Shown one piece after another: positions 11,885 to 23,894 of a DNA stretch of 64,000 nucleotides. The notes under the pieces are model-generated. The model had not been told where the DNA came from, did not search any database, and saw only the letters and a program-made list of their open reading frames with translations. Position 1 is the first letter of the stretch, and every line of letters begins with the position of its first letter. The stretch is from assembly GCA_036417435.1 (NCBI GenBank), contig CM070908.1, positions 50,439,090 to 50,503,089 of the forward strand. Direction: 5' to 3'. The DNA comes from Inia geoffrensis (Eukaryota; Chordata; Mammalia; Artiodactyla; Iniidae). The position numbers were made by a program, and so were the translations under genes.

Positions 11885-12480
11885 CTCCAGACTGTCTCCA
11901 GCACCATGGCCACCTCCCAGGTCCAGCTCGTTGCCATCTCAGCCCTGAATTATGCAGCCTGCAGCCAAAGTGGTCTTCCACTCGGCTCAGGTGGAGTTTC
12001 TGTTGCTTCAAACCCTGCCAGTGGCTCTCCATGGCTTTCAGAACAAAGTGCAAAGTCCTTACCAGGGCTTAGGAGGTCCTTCAAGTTCCAGCTGTTGCCT
12101 TTTCCTGAATGCTCCTCTCTGGCCATGCTCCACCCCGTGCTCTCTGCTCTAACCAGGCCGAACACCACTGGACTCCCCCAAGGCACTGTGCTCTCTCTTG
12201 CCGCCCAGACTTCACACATGCTGTTCTCTTTGCCTTAAACAAGAATGCTCCACCCAACTCCACCTGTCCTTGAGCCTCAGCCCAATGTTCTAGGCTCCTT
12301 TGGCATGAAGACACATGTAGGTGCCCTCCCACACGTGTTCACAACCCTCTTTCCAGTCATAGTACTTGTCACTCCATGTTGGTGCCTGGGTCCCATCTGT
12401 ATTGCATCCAAGATTCAGACACAGAACCTGGAACATATTAGGCACTTAATTTTTTGTTGAATAAATGAATGAATGACCAC
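11885..12480 (+). repeat. LINE-2 (L2) 3' end, sense
   Basis: The L2 order is CAGAACAAAGTGCAAAGTCC, GGTCCTTCAAGTTCC, TTCACACATGCTGTTCTCTTTGCC, TGAGCCTCAGCCCAATG, ACAGAACCTGGAACATATTA and TGTTGAATAAATGAATGAATG. Overlapping open frames of 60-130 codons on both strands fall inside it and are chance frames in this moderately GC-rich relic. Confidence 0.8.
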
Positions 12481-14365
12481 TTCTTGAATGACTGAATGAT
12501 GCAGTGAATTAATAAATTACTCTCCTGGTTATTTTAGCAATTGATAGCATATCCTTTTCCCTCCCCACCACTACCCTTCCCCACTCCCTCCCTTGTCTCT
12601 GACTGTTGTGCTGATCTGATCCCTCTCTGGCTCCCAACCTAGTCAATCTGTCCTCAGACCTCGGGATGGATGTGTGTGTGCCATGTCCCTGCTGTCTGAC
12701 CCCTGGCTTTCCCACAGCATCTCTTGCTCCCCCACACCCCTTTGGGTAGGATCAGCCTTAGAGAATCTAATTTCTGGTCCCAGTCACTCAGTGGGCCTAT
12801 GCCTGGGCCAGTCACTACGCCCACCCCACTCACCCACACAGTGAGGAGCCAGGCATTTTAATACACACCATCGTTCCTGGAGTCCCAGAGATTCAAGCAA
12901 AATCATACCATTTCTGTCCCTTTAAATCACGGCTATGCTGTGGAGGCAGGACACACACAGCTTGGTGGGATGTGCACTTTGTTAGGGCAAGAAGTGGCGG
13001 TCAAGGCAGAGAGTCACTCACCCTCTCACCACAGCTGTCCCCAGCAGCCCTGCCACACATCATCGGCCAGTTCTTTGAAAAGTCCTATGCATTCGTCACA
13101 GAGCTGCAGAAATTCATGGACACCCAGGACGTACAATAGTGGAGAATTTGTTCTGGTAAACCAACTATTGTGGGGCAGTGTAGAGGAGGGCCGTGCTTCC
13201 CTGCAGAGGGAACTCCGGCAGCTTCCCAGCCACTCTGCGGGGCACGCACCACAGCCCCAGGCTGACTCATTAGGACATGGCCACTGAGCACCACTGGCCT
13301 CAAATGTCCTTACATGGCATGTACCTGCTGAGTCCTGACACAAGCTGCTGAGATCCCTGCCACCCCATCTCTCTAGGCACCACCCGCTGCCCCTCTGGAT
13401 GTGATGTCTACACAGACTTCCAGGGGTACAACACTTGGCTGCCTGCCATGACCCCGACTGGCTCCCCTCCAGATTAAGATTCCAGCATCATGGCATCCAC
13501 CCAAACTAAGGCCTTTTGGAAGGGGGCGGGGGCTGGTTAGAGTCAAACAAATAATCACCCAGCATTTCCAAGCAGGCAGCACACTTCCTATAGACGTTCT
13601 TTACAGAGACTTTGCAGAGAGACCCAAGACTGGTGTTGGAGGCCAGCCATGTTGCAGTTGACAGAACGACTTGGGTGAATCTTGAAGAATATTCTCTCTT
13701 CTTTATGCCAGCTTCAGATACCCTGCTGTCTTTCTTGAAGGCATTTTTAATCTGAAAAGTGCAAAATTCTTAAAACATATAAGGTGGAATCGGAAATACC
13801 ACATTTGATATCAGAAAAGTGTGGGCTAGCCTTGAGGAAGAAGTTGGAACCTTGATCTCAAAAGCTATTAAAAGCCATCCTGTTCTCCAATCCCTTCATC
13901 TGCCCGCCTGATTGCTTTTAAATGGAGATGCGCTATCTCAAGGAGAATAGGGTGTAGAAAATAGAATGCCATTTTTTTCTCTCCACTATCTCACAGATAA
14001 TGACGTGGGTGCGTCCAGAGGTAGAGATAACCAGTGTAAATTAAAAGCTTAAGTGGGAGCCTGTTACAGGCCACCTCCATTCCCTCTTGCCTACTCCCAT
14101 CCTCACACAATGCATAATACAACTGGAGAGAAGGCCCAAAACATTATCTCTAGAAAACTCAATCACTATAACCAATAACTCAGTGGAATGCCCTTTGTTA
14201 AGCCACAAGCCTTTGATTAGCAAGTTTAATTTAAAGGGATTCCTACCTCTCCCACCTAAGGCTGAGCTGCATGGATGCTTATCACGGTGATAAAGAGCAT
14301 TTATAGGCCGAAGGAGGTCTCGGATTCAATTCCATTGAATTGCTTTTAAGTCAGATCTGCTTTAA
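12481..14365. other. No gene recognised
   Basis: About 1.9 kb. The longest frames are 115 codons on the plus strand (from 12940) and 105 codons on the minus strand (from 13343). They overlap each other and show no family motif. I see no supported exon. Confidence 0.5.
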
Positions 14366-14377
14366 AGAGACTGGAGG

Positions 14378-14700
14378 GTTTCCCCGGTGGCGCATTGGTT
14401 AAGAATCCGCCTGCCAATGCAGGGGACACGGGTTCGAGCCCTGGTCTGGGAAGATCCCACATGCCCCGGAACAACTACTGAGCCTGCACTCTAGAGCCCG
14501 CATGCCACAACTACTGAAGCCCATGCACCTAGAGCCTGTGCTCCACAAGAGAAGCCACCACAGTGAGAAGCCCACACACCACAACAAAGAGTAGCCCCCG
14601 CTCAAAGAGTAGCCCCCGCTCACCACAACTAGAGAAAGCCCGTGCACAGCAACGGAGACCCAATGCAGCCAAAAATAAATTAATTAATTTTTAAAAAGAG
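14378..14700 (+). mobile_element. Long CHR-type tRNA SINE, sense, with TSD
   Basis: The tRNA head has A box TGGCGCATTGG and B box GGTTCGAGCCC. The body carries the repeated CACAACTACTGA motif and ends at GCAGCCAAAAATAAATTAAT. AGAGACTGGAGG at 14366-14377 and 14701-14712 is the TSD. An internal duplication of AGAGTAGCCCCCGCTC lies near 14588-14620. Confidence 0.95.
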
Positions 14701-14720
14701 AGAGACTGGAGGCAATCAGA

Positions 14721-14750
14721 ATGACTGTCCCATGGATGACTGTCCCATGG
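14721..14750 (+). repeat. Perfect 15-bp tandem duplication
   Basis: ATGACTGTCCCATGG is present twice without a spacer (14721-14735 and 14736-14750), just downstream of the SINE target site. Confidence 0.95.
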
Positions 14751-15328
14751 CTGGTCTAAGGTAACCCCTGGAGGTCCCCCACCCATCACCTTCATATCAG
14801 TGACATTGTCCTTTCTGGCTGGGACAGAGCAGGAATAATCAAAAAATACGTATTTCCCTCCTTCCATGACTTCAGAAAGTGGTCAGCTGCAGAAAATTCG
14901 GGTCTTCAGTTTAAATGGAACAAATGACCTTGAAAATCCAAGACAGACTCAGACATTGTTTAAATGATCTTAGGGACAGTACTTCCATCCCAATACAGTC
15001 CCTGTCCATGGTATGAATTCGCTTCAGCTGGGATCTAAACTACAAAACCCATCACACAAAGCCCAATGTTCTGAAGGATTTTTCTCAGTGAATTTAGAAC
15101 TTGAAAAAAAAAATACAAAAGTTCATAAAAATCAGGCCACCACACCAGCCCCTTATTCAGGTTAGGAACAAAGAGAGAAAAAAACAGCAAGAAAAAATAC
15201 CCAAAATCATCATGTCACTTGATTTGACTGTTCTATCCAAATCTCTGCCCACACCTATTCCCAGAGCTCTGCTGAGGAGACAGGGAGCCAGAGGACCCTG
15301 CCCACATCCCGCTGATGGACATCTCATT
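14751..15328. other. No gene recognised
   Basis: About 580 bp between two SINEs with no supported feature. Confidence 0.5.
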
Positions 15329-15341
15329 AAAAGTAAGCACA

Positions 15342-15699
15342 AAGGGACTTCCCTGGTGGCGCAGTGGTTAAGAATCCGCCTACCAATGCAGGGGACACGG
15401 GTTTGATCCCTGGTCCGGGAAGATCCCACATGTCGCGGAGCAAATAAGCCCATGCGCCGCAACTACTGAGCCTGCGCTCTAGAGCCTGCAAGCCACAACT
15501 ACTGAGCCCACGTGCCACAACTACTGAAGCCTGTGCACCTAGAGCCCGTGCTTCACAATGAGAAGCCACTGCAATCAGAAGCCTGTGTGCTTCAACAAAG
15601 AGTAGTCCCTGCTCGCCACAACTAGAGAAAGCCCATGCACAGCAACAAAGACCCAACGCAGCCAAAAATAAATAAATTAAAATAAATAATTTTTTTTTA
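15342..15699 (+). mobile_element. Long CHR-type tRNA SINE, sense, with TSD
   Basis: A complete long form: head GGGACTTCCCTGGTGGCGC, B box GGTTTGATCCC, repeated CACAACTACTGA body motifs and a (AAATA)n tail ending in a run of T and A. AAAAGTAAGCACA at 15329-15341 and 15700-15712 is the TSD. Antisense frames of about 100-130 codons here are SINE artefacts. Confidence 0.95.
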
Positions 15700-16276
15700 A
15701 AAAGTAAGCACAGAGTCTCTTTCACAGAAGGTTAAACTCAGGCACCAACATTCTAGTTAGCTGTTTAGCTGCAAGTACACTCAGAAGGTCATGTAAACAA
15801 ACTAAGGTGTTGACTTCATTTTGGAATGGCTGCATGTGCATGTGTGTCCACTTGCTAGTGAGAGAGAAGGGGTTAGGGAGAGAGGGAGGGAGGGAGTATG
15901 GGAGGGTGAGAGGAGCATCTCAAAGCTTTCTTTTTGCAACCATGATACCTCCTGCAAAATACCTTTGGAATCCCCTTTTCCCTTGAGCTTTCTTAAAGGA
16001 TTTCTTTTGCTTGCCACCAAGAGATACCTGTCCATGTCAAGTAATCCTCCATGTGTCCTTTTATTATGATTTGCATTTTCCTGAGTTAAACCATACCTTT
16101 GGGCATTTATTATGTATTTCAACAACAACAACAAAATTCTTACCAATGTCACAGGATCCAAATGGCTTTTTATTCCAAATAAAAGTATGGCATTTTATTA
16201 CATAAATTACCAAGCTAGAAATGACATCTCCAGTTTTCAAGAGTTAGTAACAAAACTGAGCTAAAGTCTCTGTAGT
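15700..16276. other. No gene recognised; purine-rich patch at 15857-15910
   Basis: A GAGAGGGAGGGAGGGAGT low-complexity patch lies near 15875. Otherwise there is no supported feature. Confidence 0.5.
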
Positions 16277-16288
16277 AAAAGAAGCAGA

Positions 16289-16499
16289 GGGGCTTCCCTG
16301 GTGGCGCAGTGGTTGAGAGTCCGCCTGCCGATGCAGGGGACACGGGTTCGTGCCCCGGTCCGGGAAGATCCCACATGCCGCAGAGAGGCTGGGCCCGTGA
16401 GCCATGGCCGCTGAGCCTGCGCGTCCGGAGCCTGTGCTCCACAACGGGAGAGGCCACAACAGTGAGAGGCTCGCATACCGCAAAAAAAAAAAAAAAAAA
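16289..16499 (+). mobile_element. Short CHR-type tRNA SINE, sense, with TSD
   Basis: Near-consensus copy with A box TGGCGCAGTGG, B box GGTTCGTGCC and a CGCATACCGC end followed by about 22 A. AAAAGAAGCAGA at 16277-16288 and 16500-16511 is a perfect 12-bp TSD. The low divergence suggests a young insertion that would be useful as a presence/absence marker. Confidence 0.97.
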
Positions 16500-17213
16500 A
16501 AAAGAAGCAGAAGAAGAAATCCTTGAACCCACTGAAAGAATGAAATAGATGTCAAAAGCCCCTCACAACTACCCTCTAATCCTTATCCTCCACATCTTTC
16601 TGAATCTTCTGCAATTTCTGATGATTCTGTTTTATCGTGTTTTGCTTTGGCAAGTGGTTGGGGAGCTAAGTAGATGTAGCTGGACAATGGAGATAGGAAA
16701 TGGGCAATCGGCTGGAATCTTTGACACCGAAACAATAAAACTGTGAAGAACTCACTTCCCTTATCCTCTTTCTTCTGGAACCAAAAACAGTACACAATCA
16801 AGCACATCAACTGTCGAGAATAAATAACACTTACAAACAATGACCAAAATAAGCAAAGGTGGTGGATATTATTCTTTATTATGCTTAGTTCTTGATGTTT
16901 GTTTGGGTCAAAAAAATAAATCCTATAGCTAAGAACCCTTATTAGGACTTAGAACTCAGTAGAAGTTTCATTGTATAGTGTTCTTTTCTGTAAGGCTATT
17001 TGCTGAAATGAGATATTTTCTCATGTGACATTTAACTGTTGTGGTATAGAGGGCTTTTTTTCAAGGACTTATCATACACATACACTCAAACTGAAGATGG
17101 CCATGTCCCCTGCAGAACCCTCAGCAGGAATTCCCAACTGGTTCTTACTTTTCCATAGGAAAAGTAAGCTATTAAAGCTGCAACAGGATGTTAAATTGGA
17201 CTTTTCCTAGGGT

Positions 17214-17275
17214 TGCCAGACAAAATACAGAATGCCCAGTTAAACTGAATTTCAGGTAAACAATGAATATTGTAC
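17214..17275 (+). repeat. Fragment of a mammalian interspersed repeat, family uncertain
   Basis: GGGTTGCCAGACAAAATACA, then GCCCAGTTAAACTGAATTTC and GGTAAACAATGAAT, form a motif chain common in mammalian genomes. I cannot assign it confidently to a transposon family. Confidence 0.45.
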
Positions 17276-17469
17276 AGAACATATTTATATCGAAAAAATT
17301 TATTTGCTAAATATGGCAACTTTAACACCTCTCATCTCAAAAATTCAACTGAAACTCCAAAGATGAAACCACTGGGTTATAAACACACCTCAATATCCCT
17401 AAAAAGAGCCGCTAAACATTCCCTTGCCTTTGGATTGTTTCTGCCTCAGCCTTTGTGCTTGAAGTTCCT

Positions 17470-17650
17470 TATTTCTCCTTTTCTTCTGTATACTCCAGCC
17501 CACCTCACCTAAGACTCCCCTTTCACATTTATTGTCACTTATAACCTTGCAAACTCCTTCAGGGTAGGACCAAGTCCTCCTATTCATCTCTGTTTCCCCG
17601 GAGCCCTGAGAACACATAGAAGATGTTCAATAAATGTTCACTGAGATCAA
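17470..17650 (+). repeat. L2 3' end fragment, sense
   Basis: CTCCTTCAGGGTAGGACCAA, then a TCATCTCTGTTTCC stretch and GATGTTCAATAAATGTTCAC match the L2 3' terminus. Confidence 0.65.
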
Positions 17651-17689
17651 ATGTTTGCCCATGGCCTTCTACATTGATTCCAGACTTCT

Positions 17690-18180
17690 CTTGGCTTTTG
17701 TGAGCTTTCATAACAAAGCCTCAGCTGGATAACCTTATTCTCTGCTTCCTCTCAAAAGCCTCCACATTTATTAAGCTTTTGTTCTTGCTGTTTCCCAAAC
17801 GTGCTTTACTCTGCCTGCCTCTCTCCTCAAGCTAACGTAGGAGCCCATTCCACAATGTCTCACCTCCACTCCTGGAATTTTACACAAACTTTACTTAAGA
17901 TCCAATTCAAGCAGTTCATTCTTCAAGAAGATTTCTTTGATTATTTCATCTAATGCCACCCCTGGTTCCATAAAACTTCCATTTTACAAGTTAGAGGATA
18001 ACACAAAGTTTCACCTTCGATGTTTGCTAACTGTTTGGTCTGTTAGTTCAGTTGCCTCGGTTCTAAGGTCCTGAAAGTCAAAGACTGTGTCATAAATGTC
18101 CCTTGTCTGCACCCCCTCTTCAGCACAATGACTGCCCAGTGGACATACCCCACAGATAGGCACTGGATGTTATTTCCATC
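17690..18180 (+). repeat. Probable L2 fragment, sense
   Basis: GTTTCCCAAACGTGCTTTAC, CTTTACTTAAGATCCAATTC, a TTCTTCAAGAAGATTTC motif and AGACTGTGTCATAAATGTC are in L2 order, strongly diverged. Confidence 0.55.
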
Positions 18181-20670
18181 TCTTCTGAGACCTTCTACTA
18201 AATCACTGGAGTGTAGTTCATGGCTTAATACCTTGGCTGCAATCTTGGCCTGTTCACAAATTTTTATCACTGTGATAATTTTTTTAAAATCACATTTCAT
18301 TTTGATGTGTATTTTTCTGACCACTAGATGTTAAGTATCTTCATATTTATCAGACATTTACATTTCTTCGTCTTTCATTGACCAGTTCTTACATAGTATA
18401 TTTAGCTGAATATTCTGGTTTGTAGTTAGTTTGAAATCTGAGGTTGAGATACAGTCTTGGGAATTAATAGCCTGGGTATAGCCAGTGAAATAATGGTTTT
18501 CATAAGACAGACCAGGGAGTATGGTAGGTATGACAACCCAAGTGGGCTTGTCAGAAAAATATGGATTTCTATAGTGAATTTTTCATGATTATCCATTAGC
18601 AATAGCCAAGTAAGCCAGAAATGAGCCATTTAAAACCTAATCTTAAGTCCTCTGCTCACATGTGATGTTGTAGGATTTTGTTGGGATAAACTAAATCACG
18701 TTTCCAGGAATCAAGCATATTGGTAAGTGGGAACTTTCCAGAAGGCAGTGTCAATAAAGCTGTGCCTGGCCTCCATTTTGACACTGTGAGATAGAGATGT
18801 AGCCGGCAAGGGATGGTGGCTGCACTGGGTTCTGGGTAGAGCTGATAGTAGTCCAAAATAATGAAATCGTATCATGTGCTCTGCCTGGGTATAGTGTACA
18901 GCAATTTCTCTGGCTACTGGGCCAAGGTCAGCATTACCCACTGCAGATTGGAGAGTCAGAAATGTTGACATAGAGTTCACCATTAAGCAAAACAAAGCAT
19001 GTTGTTTTAAGTCAAACAGCCATCATATTAGCTGTGTAAGGAAATAATTTTGAGTGATGCCAAAGGGTCAGGCTATACCATTAGCCACTTTGCTATGACA
19101 GAATATACCAAGGGCATGAGTGCAGGCCAGTGTGCTTGCCTGATATAGCCAGACATGGAGTCCTAATGCTGTGACCACAAACTGCTGAAGACACTGGATT
19201 CTGCACGGGGAAGTGAGAATGTTTTATCTGCCCCAGTTCAGAGATCATGAAAGCTACATTTGTTCCTCCAATAGCAAGAGAGGTCAGGGGATGATGATAA
19301 AACTCCACCACTGTGAGATCTCATTTCAGCCCTGACATCCTAGAATCAGAATAAGCAGGGAGGCAATGAGGCTAGCCAAGGATGCATTCCTCATTGCCAA
19401 ACACGGATGGTCAAAGTAATATAATCATGGTTATAATAACAACAATAGTTAACAATGAATAACTACCTTCTCTATGCCGGGGACTGTGCTGTAATACTTA
19501 ACACAACCCCATATGGTAGGGTGGATCATTTAGGAAATTGCTCATGGCTTGGCATAATCTTCCTGGAAATCTTTCTTATCTCTAGAACTTCCTCGGGATG
19601 CAAAATCCTTGCTATTTTACAGAAGTAGCACTCAACTCTACCCTCATGTGCAATATACAGCGTGAACACAATCTTTGGTTTCATTTTTTTCATTATTTCT
19701 TCTTTTTTGGTCTTGGTTGGATATCTGTGTAGCCATCTAAGAGAGCAGATTACTACTATGAGTGAACACTTCCAAACTCAGCTCTCTTGCAAGATATAAG
19801 GAGGAAAGGCTGTGACAAAAGAAACTGACTTGTTCTTGTGGATGCTGGGTAAGAAAATCTGGCCCACTACCTAAGATCTTGGAAGAACCCCAACGAATCC
19901 TTGTTTGTATACGTGTGCTATTCTAAAGAAGCTATTTTTATGATTAACTTCTATTCTGAATGACAAACAGGAAAAGAAATCCTTGAACTTTTACACCAAA
20001 CAATTGCCAAGTTTTGTTTTACTGTAGTGACTCAGAGAATTATATTGTCCTGACCTCAGAAGTCTTCATTCTGTTTTGGAAAGTAAATAAACCAAACTGA
20101 AACTTCTTTCTTCTTCACTGAAGAAATGCTCAGAATTCTGTTCGAAGACATGATCAACCCATGATATATGTTAATTACTTTCTTCACCATTATTCTTTGT
20201 TTATATTGTCAACTTTCAGCCTGTGTCTTTTAACCATTAGTTAAAAGTTAGGAATTCAGCTGTTAATTCACTGGCAAATTGCACTCCCTTTTTTCCTCTG
20301 TTTGTGATGTGGCTTTATAGTTTAATCATGTAATATGTCAAAGTAATAGTGATACTAAAATAATAGCAATGAAAAAGACTTGGAATAGAGTAAAGCTATC
20401 TACTGGAGAGACTTCAGAGTAAATGGACATCAGAAAAAGATCTCATTCATTTGGGAAGCTTTAATGGATCCCATGTGCCAGATACTATGGTGCCCAGTCC
20501 TTAGGATGGATGAGCTGGAGGTGAGCTGGAGACAGCATCACATGGAGAGAATATGGGCCTTGGAGGCAGATGGAGCTGGCCTTGGCTTATGTTGGGAAAT
20601 AGGTGACAGCTGCTTTCCACCAGCCACTGACTGGGTCCTCTCTGGATCGCAGAGGTTACTTACTTGAATT
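18181..20670. other. No gene recognised; short antisense MIR piece near 19455-19525
   Basis: About 2.5 kb. A short run CTCTATGCCGGGGACTGTGC and CACAACCCCATATGGTAGG looks like antisense MIR. Between 18440 and 19320 the minus strand has three neighbouring open stretches of 66-94 codons in different frames. They may be a degraded repeat interior, but I recognise no protein family. Confidence 0.45.
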
Positions 20671-20674
20671 TTTA

Positions 20675-22275
20675 ACTTTATATTTTGAGGTAATTATAGA
20701 TTCATATGTAAGAAATAATAAAAAAATGACTTGTACAGCCTTAACCCAGTTGAAGCAGTAACATCTTGCATAACTATAGTAAACATCACAACCAGGAAAC
20801 TGACACTGATACAATCCACCAACCTCATGCAGATTTCACCAGTTTTACACACACTCAGTGTGGGTGTGTATGTATATTTAGTTCTATGCAATTTTTCACA
20901 GATGTAGATTTGTGCAGCCAAAAGCATAGTCAAGGCGCAGAGGTTCCATCACGAGTACCCTTCATTTATAGCCAGAGCCAACTCCCTCCCTTCTACCCTC
21001 TGGCAACTACTAACCTGATCTCCATCTCTATGATTGAGATTTTCAGTTTTATAGCCAATAAAGTTGCTAATGAACATTCACGGATAGGTTTTGTGTGAAT
21101 GTAAGTTTCCATTTCTCTGGGATAAATAAATACCCAGGAGTGCACTTCTGGGTTGTATAGTAAGTGTATGTGTAGTTTTATAAGAAATTGCCAAGTGTTT
21201 TTCTAGAGTGGCTATACCATTTTACATTTCCACAGCAGTACATGAGTGATCCAGTTTCTCCACACCCTTGCCAGCACATGATGTTATTACTATTTTTATT
21301 TTATCATTCTGATAGGTGTATAGTTGTATCTCGTGGTGGGCTTAATTTGCATTTCCTAATAGCTAATGATGTTTAATATCTTTTCATACGCTCATTTGCC
21401 AGTTGTATATTCTCTTCAGTGAAATGTCTGTTCACATCTGTTGCTCATTTTCTAATTAGATTGTTTAATTTTTACTGTTGAATTTTAAGAGTCTTTATAT
21501 ATTTTAGATACAAGGTCTTTTCCAGATGTACTTGCAAATATTTTCTCTCAGTCTGTAACTTGTCTTTTTATCCTCTTAACATAGTTGAACAGAGCAAAAG
21601 ATTTTCAATTTAATGATGTCCAGTTAATCAATTTTTCCTTTTATGGATCATGCTTTTGGTGTCAATTCCTCCTTGACACCAAAAGAACTCTCCACTAGTC
21701 CCACGTCCTAAATGTTTTCTCTTATTTTTTTTTCTAGAAATTTTGTAGTTTTACATTCAAGTCTATGATACACTCTGAGTTAATTTTTGTATCAGATATA
21801 AGGTTTAGTTTGGGGTTTTGTTTGTTTGTTTTGCCTATGGATGTCCAATTGCTACAGCATCATTTGTTGAAAAGGCTATCTTTTCCCCACCTGATTGCTT
21901 TTGCAACTTTGTCAAAAATCAGTTAGCCATATGTGCGTTGGTGTATGACTAGGTTCTCTCTGTTCTGTTCCACTGATCAAACTGTCCATCCCTTCATGAA
22001 CACCATACTGTCTGATGACTACTACAGCTATACAGTAAGCTTTAACATCAGGTAGCATGATTACTCCCACTTTATTCTTTTTTTTTCCAAAATATTTTAG
22101 TTATTCTAAGTCCTGTGCATTTCCACGTAAATTTCTGAATAAGCTTTTCTGTGTCGATTAAAAATCATGCTGGGATTTTGATAGGATTTGCCGTCAACCT
22201 ATAAATCAATTCAGGGAAATTTGACATCTTTGTTATGTTGAATCTTGCAATGCATGAACATCATCTTGATTTTAA
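20675..22275 (-). mobile_element. Old L1M-type 3' end, antisense
   Basis: The sequence is the reverse complement of an old mammalian L1. It begins with 3' UTR-like TTTGAGGTAATTATAGATTC, passes AATTGCCAAGTGTTTTTCTA and GAGTGGCTATACCATTTTAC (end of ORF2), then ATTCAAGTCTATGATACACT, and ends in CAACCTATAAATCAATTC. No frame is open for long. It is a fossil, older than L1-A and L1-B, and contains a perfect hairpin at 21653-21685. Confidence 0.85.
21653..21685. repeat. Perfect 13-bp inverted repeat (hairpin)
   Basis: CTTTTGGTGTCAA, a 7-base loop, then TTGACACCAAAAG. The left arm belongs to the L1 sequence. The right arm looks added. Confidence 0.95.
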
Positions 22276-23658
22276 TTCTCCCCTGCAGGTTTCTTTGCCT
22301 CAGCACCTGGGTTAAAACATCCCTGGAGCCCACATCTACTGAAACGACACCTGAGTTTACCACAGCCTTTGGACCCAGAGCTGCCCTCACTGGTCCTGGT
22401 CTCTGGCACAATCCCCTGTGATTACAGCTTTGGCTACTACCTATAACACTATTGCCAAAGCCAGAATTGTATTTGAATCCTACAATTATCAGGTGTCAGC
22501 TGAGTAACCAAAGCCTCGATTTCCTTATCTGTGGGATAACAATGGCTTCCTTGGAGCCTCTCGATAGCTAGGTCTTAAAGAGGGGCCATTATTATTACTC
22601 TAATACCTGATCCTACCACTTACCTAAGTTGATTTTAGCACCTAAAATGTCGGGATGCAATCATCCTTATTAGTAAAATTTCACCTGTTAATCCATTGTT
22701 CCCATTTGTTGTGACCATTCTGGACCCCGGTATCATCCATATTTTTATCCCAGTCATTGAAAAATAATAACAAAGAAGGCAAAGAGACATGGACAGAGTT
22801 TGACACATACTAGAGAAATCTGTTCTCATGTAGGTCCTTTGGCTGCAGTGAACAGAAACACATTCTGGGAAATTAGGCAAAAGATATGGATTAAGAGGAA
22901 ATCAAAAAATAAGGCAGTGCCAAAATCAGAAACATGACCACCTTGTCTAGGAGGCTGGTTCTGGAATGAACAAGTTCTAACCATCATCTGTTTGTCTATG
23001 TCACTCTATTAAAGATTTGAAGAACGAAGTGAAAGGTCCTCTTGGCTGAGCTCAGGCACTGTGACTGGCTCCCAGCTGGACCAGGCAGTAGGAGGAAGGA
23101 TCTGGCTAACAAGACCCTTCAGTATCTGTTTACAGAAAGATTCCACTTGTATTTCCTGCCGACCCAAACTGCTCACAGTGGAGGACAGGCTATGCCCCAG
23201 ATGGAATCACAGTGCTCTCAGGAAGGGACATGAGTACTTATATACCACAAAGTGCTGAAAGTTTACTCTTTTTTTTAATTTGATCATGATTCACTAATTA
23301 GCAGTCTCTGGCAATGGCCAATCATCCAGAAAGAGATCCACCCAACTGTTTAGGAATACAGATCCACCTGCTCTACTAAGGATGTGTTAACAAATCGACA
23401 GTCTTGCTGAAATGCAGGTGTGTAAAGCCTATGACATTTCATGAATCTGTTGGAATCCACTGGATTCACAGCCCTCACATTGGCACTGAAGGTGCCACAC
23501 TGGCTGTATAGTGAACTCAAGTCCCTTCCTTAACCTCAGTGCTCAAGTTTTTTCATTGACAAAAGAGGGATACTGGTTCTAACCTCACACTTCGGTGGGG
23601 TTTTTTTAATTACAAAGTACTACATATCTTATTTGTTACCTGTGTGCTACTTATAACC
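22276..23658. other. No gene recognised
   Basis: About 1.4 kb of apparently unique sequence with short open frames only. Confidence 0.5.
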
Positions 23659-23672
23659 CCAACTGCCTTTTT

Positions 23673-23880
23673 TTTTTTTTTTTTTTTTGTGGTACACGGG
23701 CCTTTCACTGTTGTGGCCTCTCCCATTGCGGAGCACAGGCTCCGGACGCGCAGGCTCAGCGGCCATGGCTCACAGGCCCAGCCGCTCCGCAGCATGTGGG
23801 ATCCTCCCCGACCGGGTCACGAACCCGTGTCCCCTGCATCAGCAGGCAGACTCTCAACCACTGTGCCACCAGGGAAGCCC
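23673..23880 (-). mobile_element. Short CHR-type tRNA SINE, antisense, with TSD
   Basis: A poly-T run, then GTGGTACACGGGCC, the CpG-rich body and CCACCAGGGAAGCCC. CCAACTGCCTTTTT occurs on both sides (from 23659 and at 23881-23894). A plus-strand frame of about 170 codons beginning at 23687 is the antisense of this SINE running into flanking DNA, not a gene. Confidence 0.95.
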
Positions 23881-23894
23881 CCAACTGCCTTTTT

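Noticed and set aside
11539..11937. 132-codon minus-strand frame
   Set aside because: Overlaps an L2 relic at its end and plus-strand frames throughout, with no recognisable motif.
14378..15699. tRNA genes in the SINE heads (A and B boxes present)
   Set aside because: The heads are tRNA-Glu-like but continue into SINE bodies and A-rich tails with TSDs. They are retroposons, not tRNA genes.
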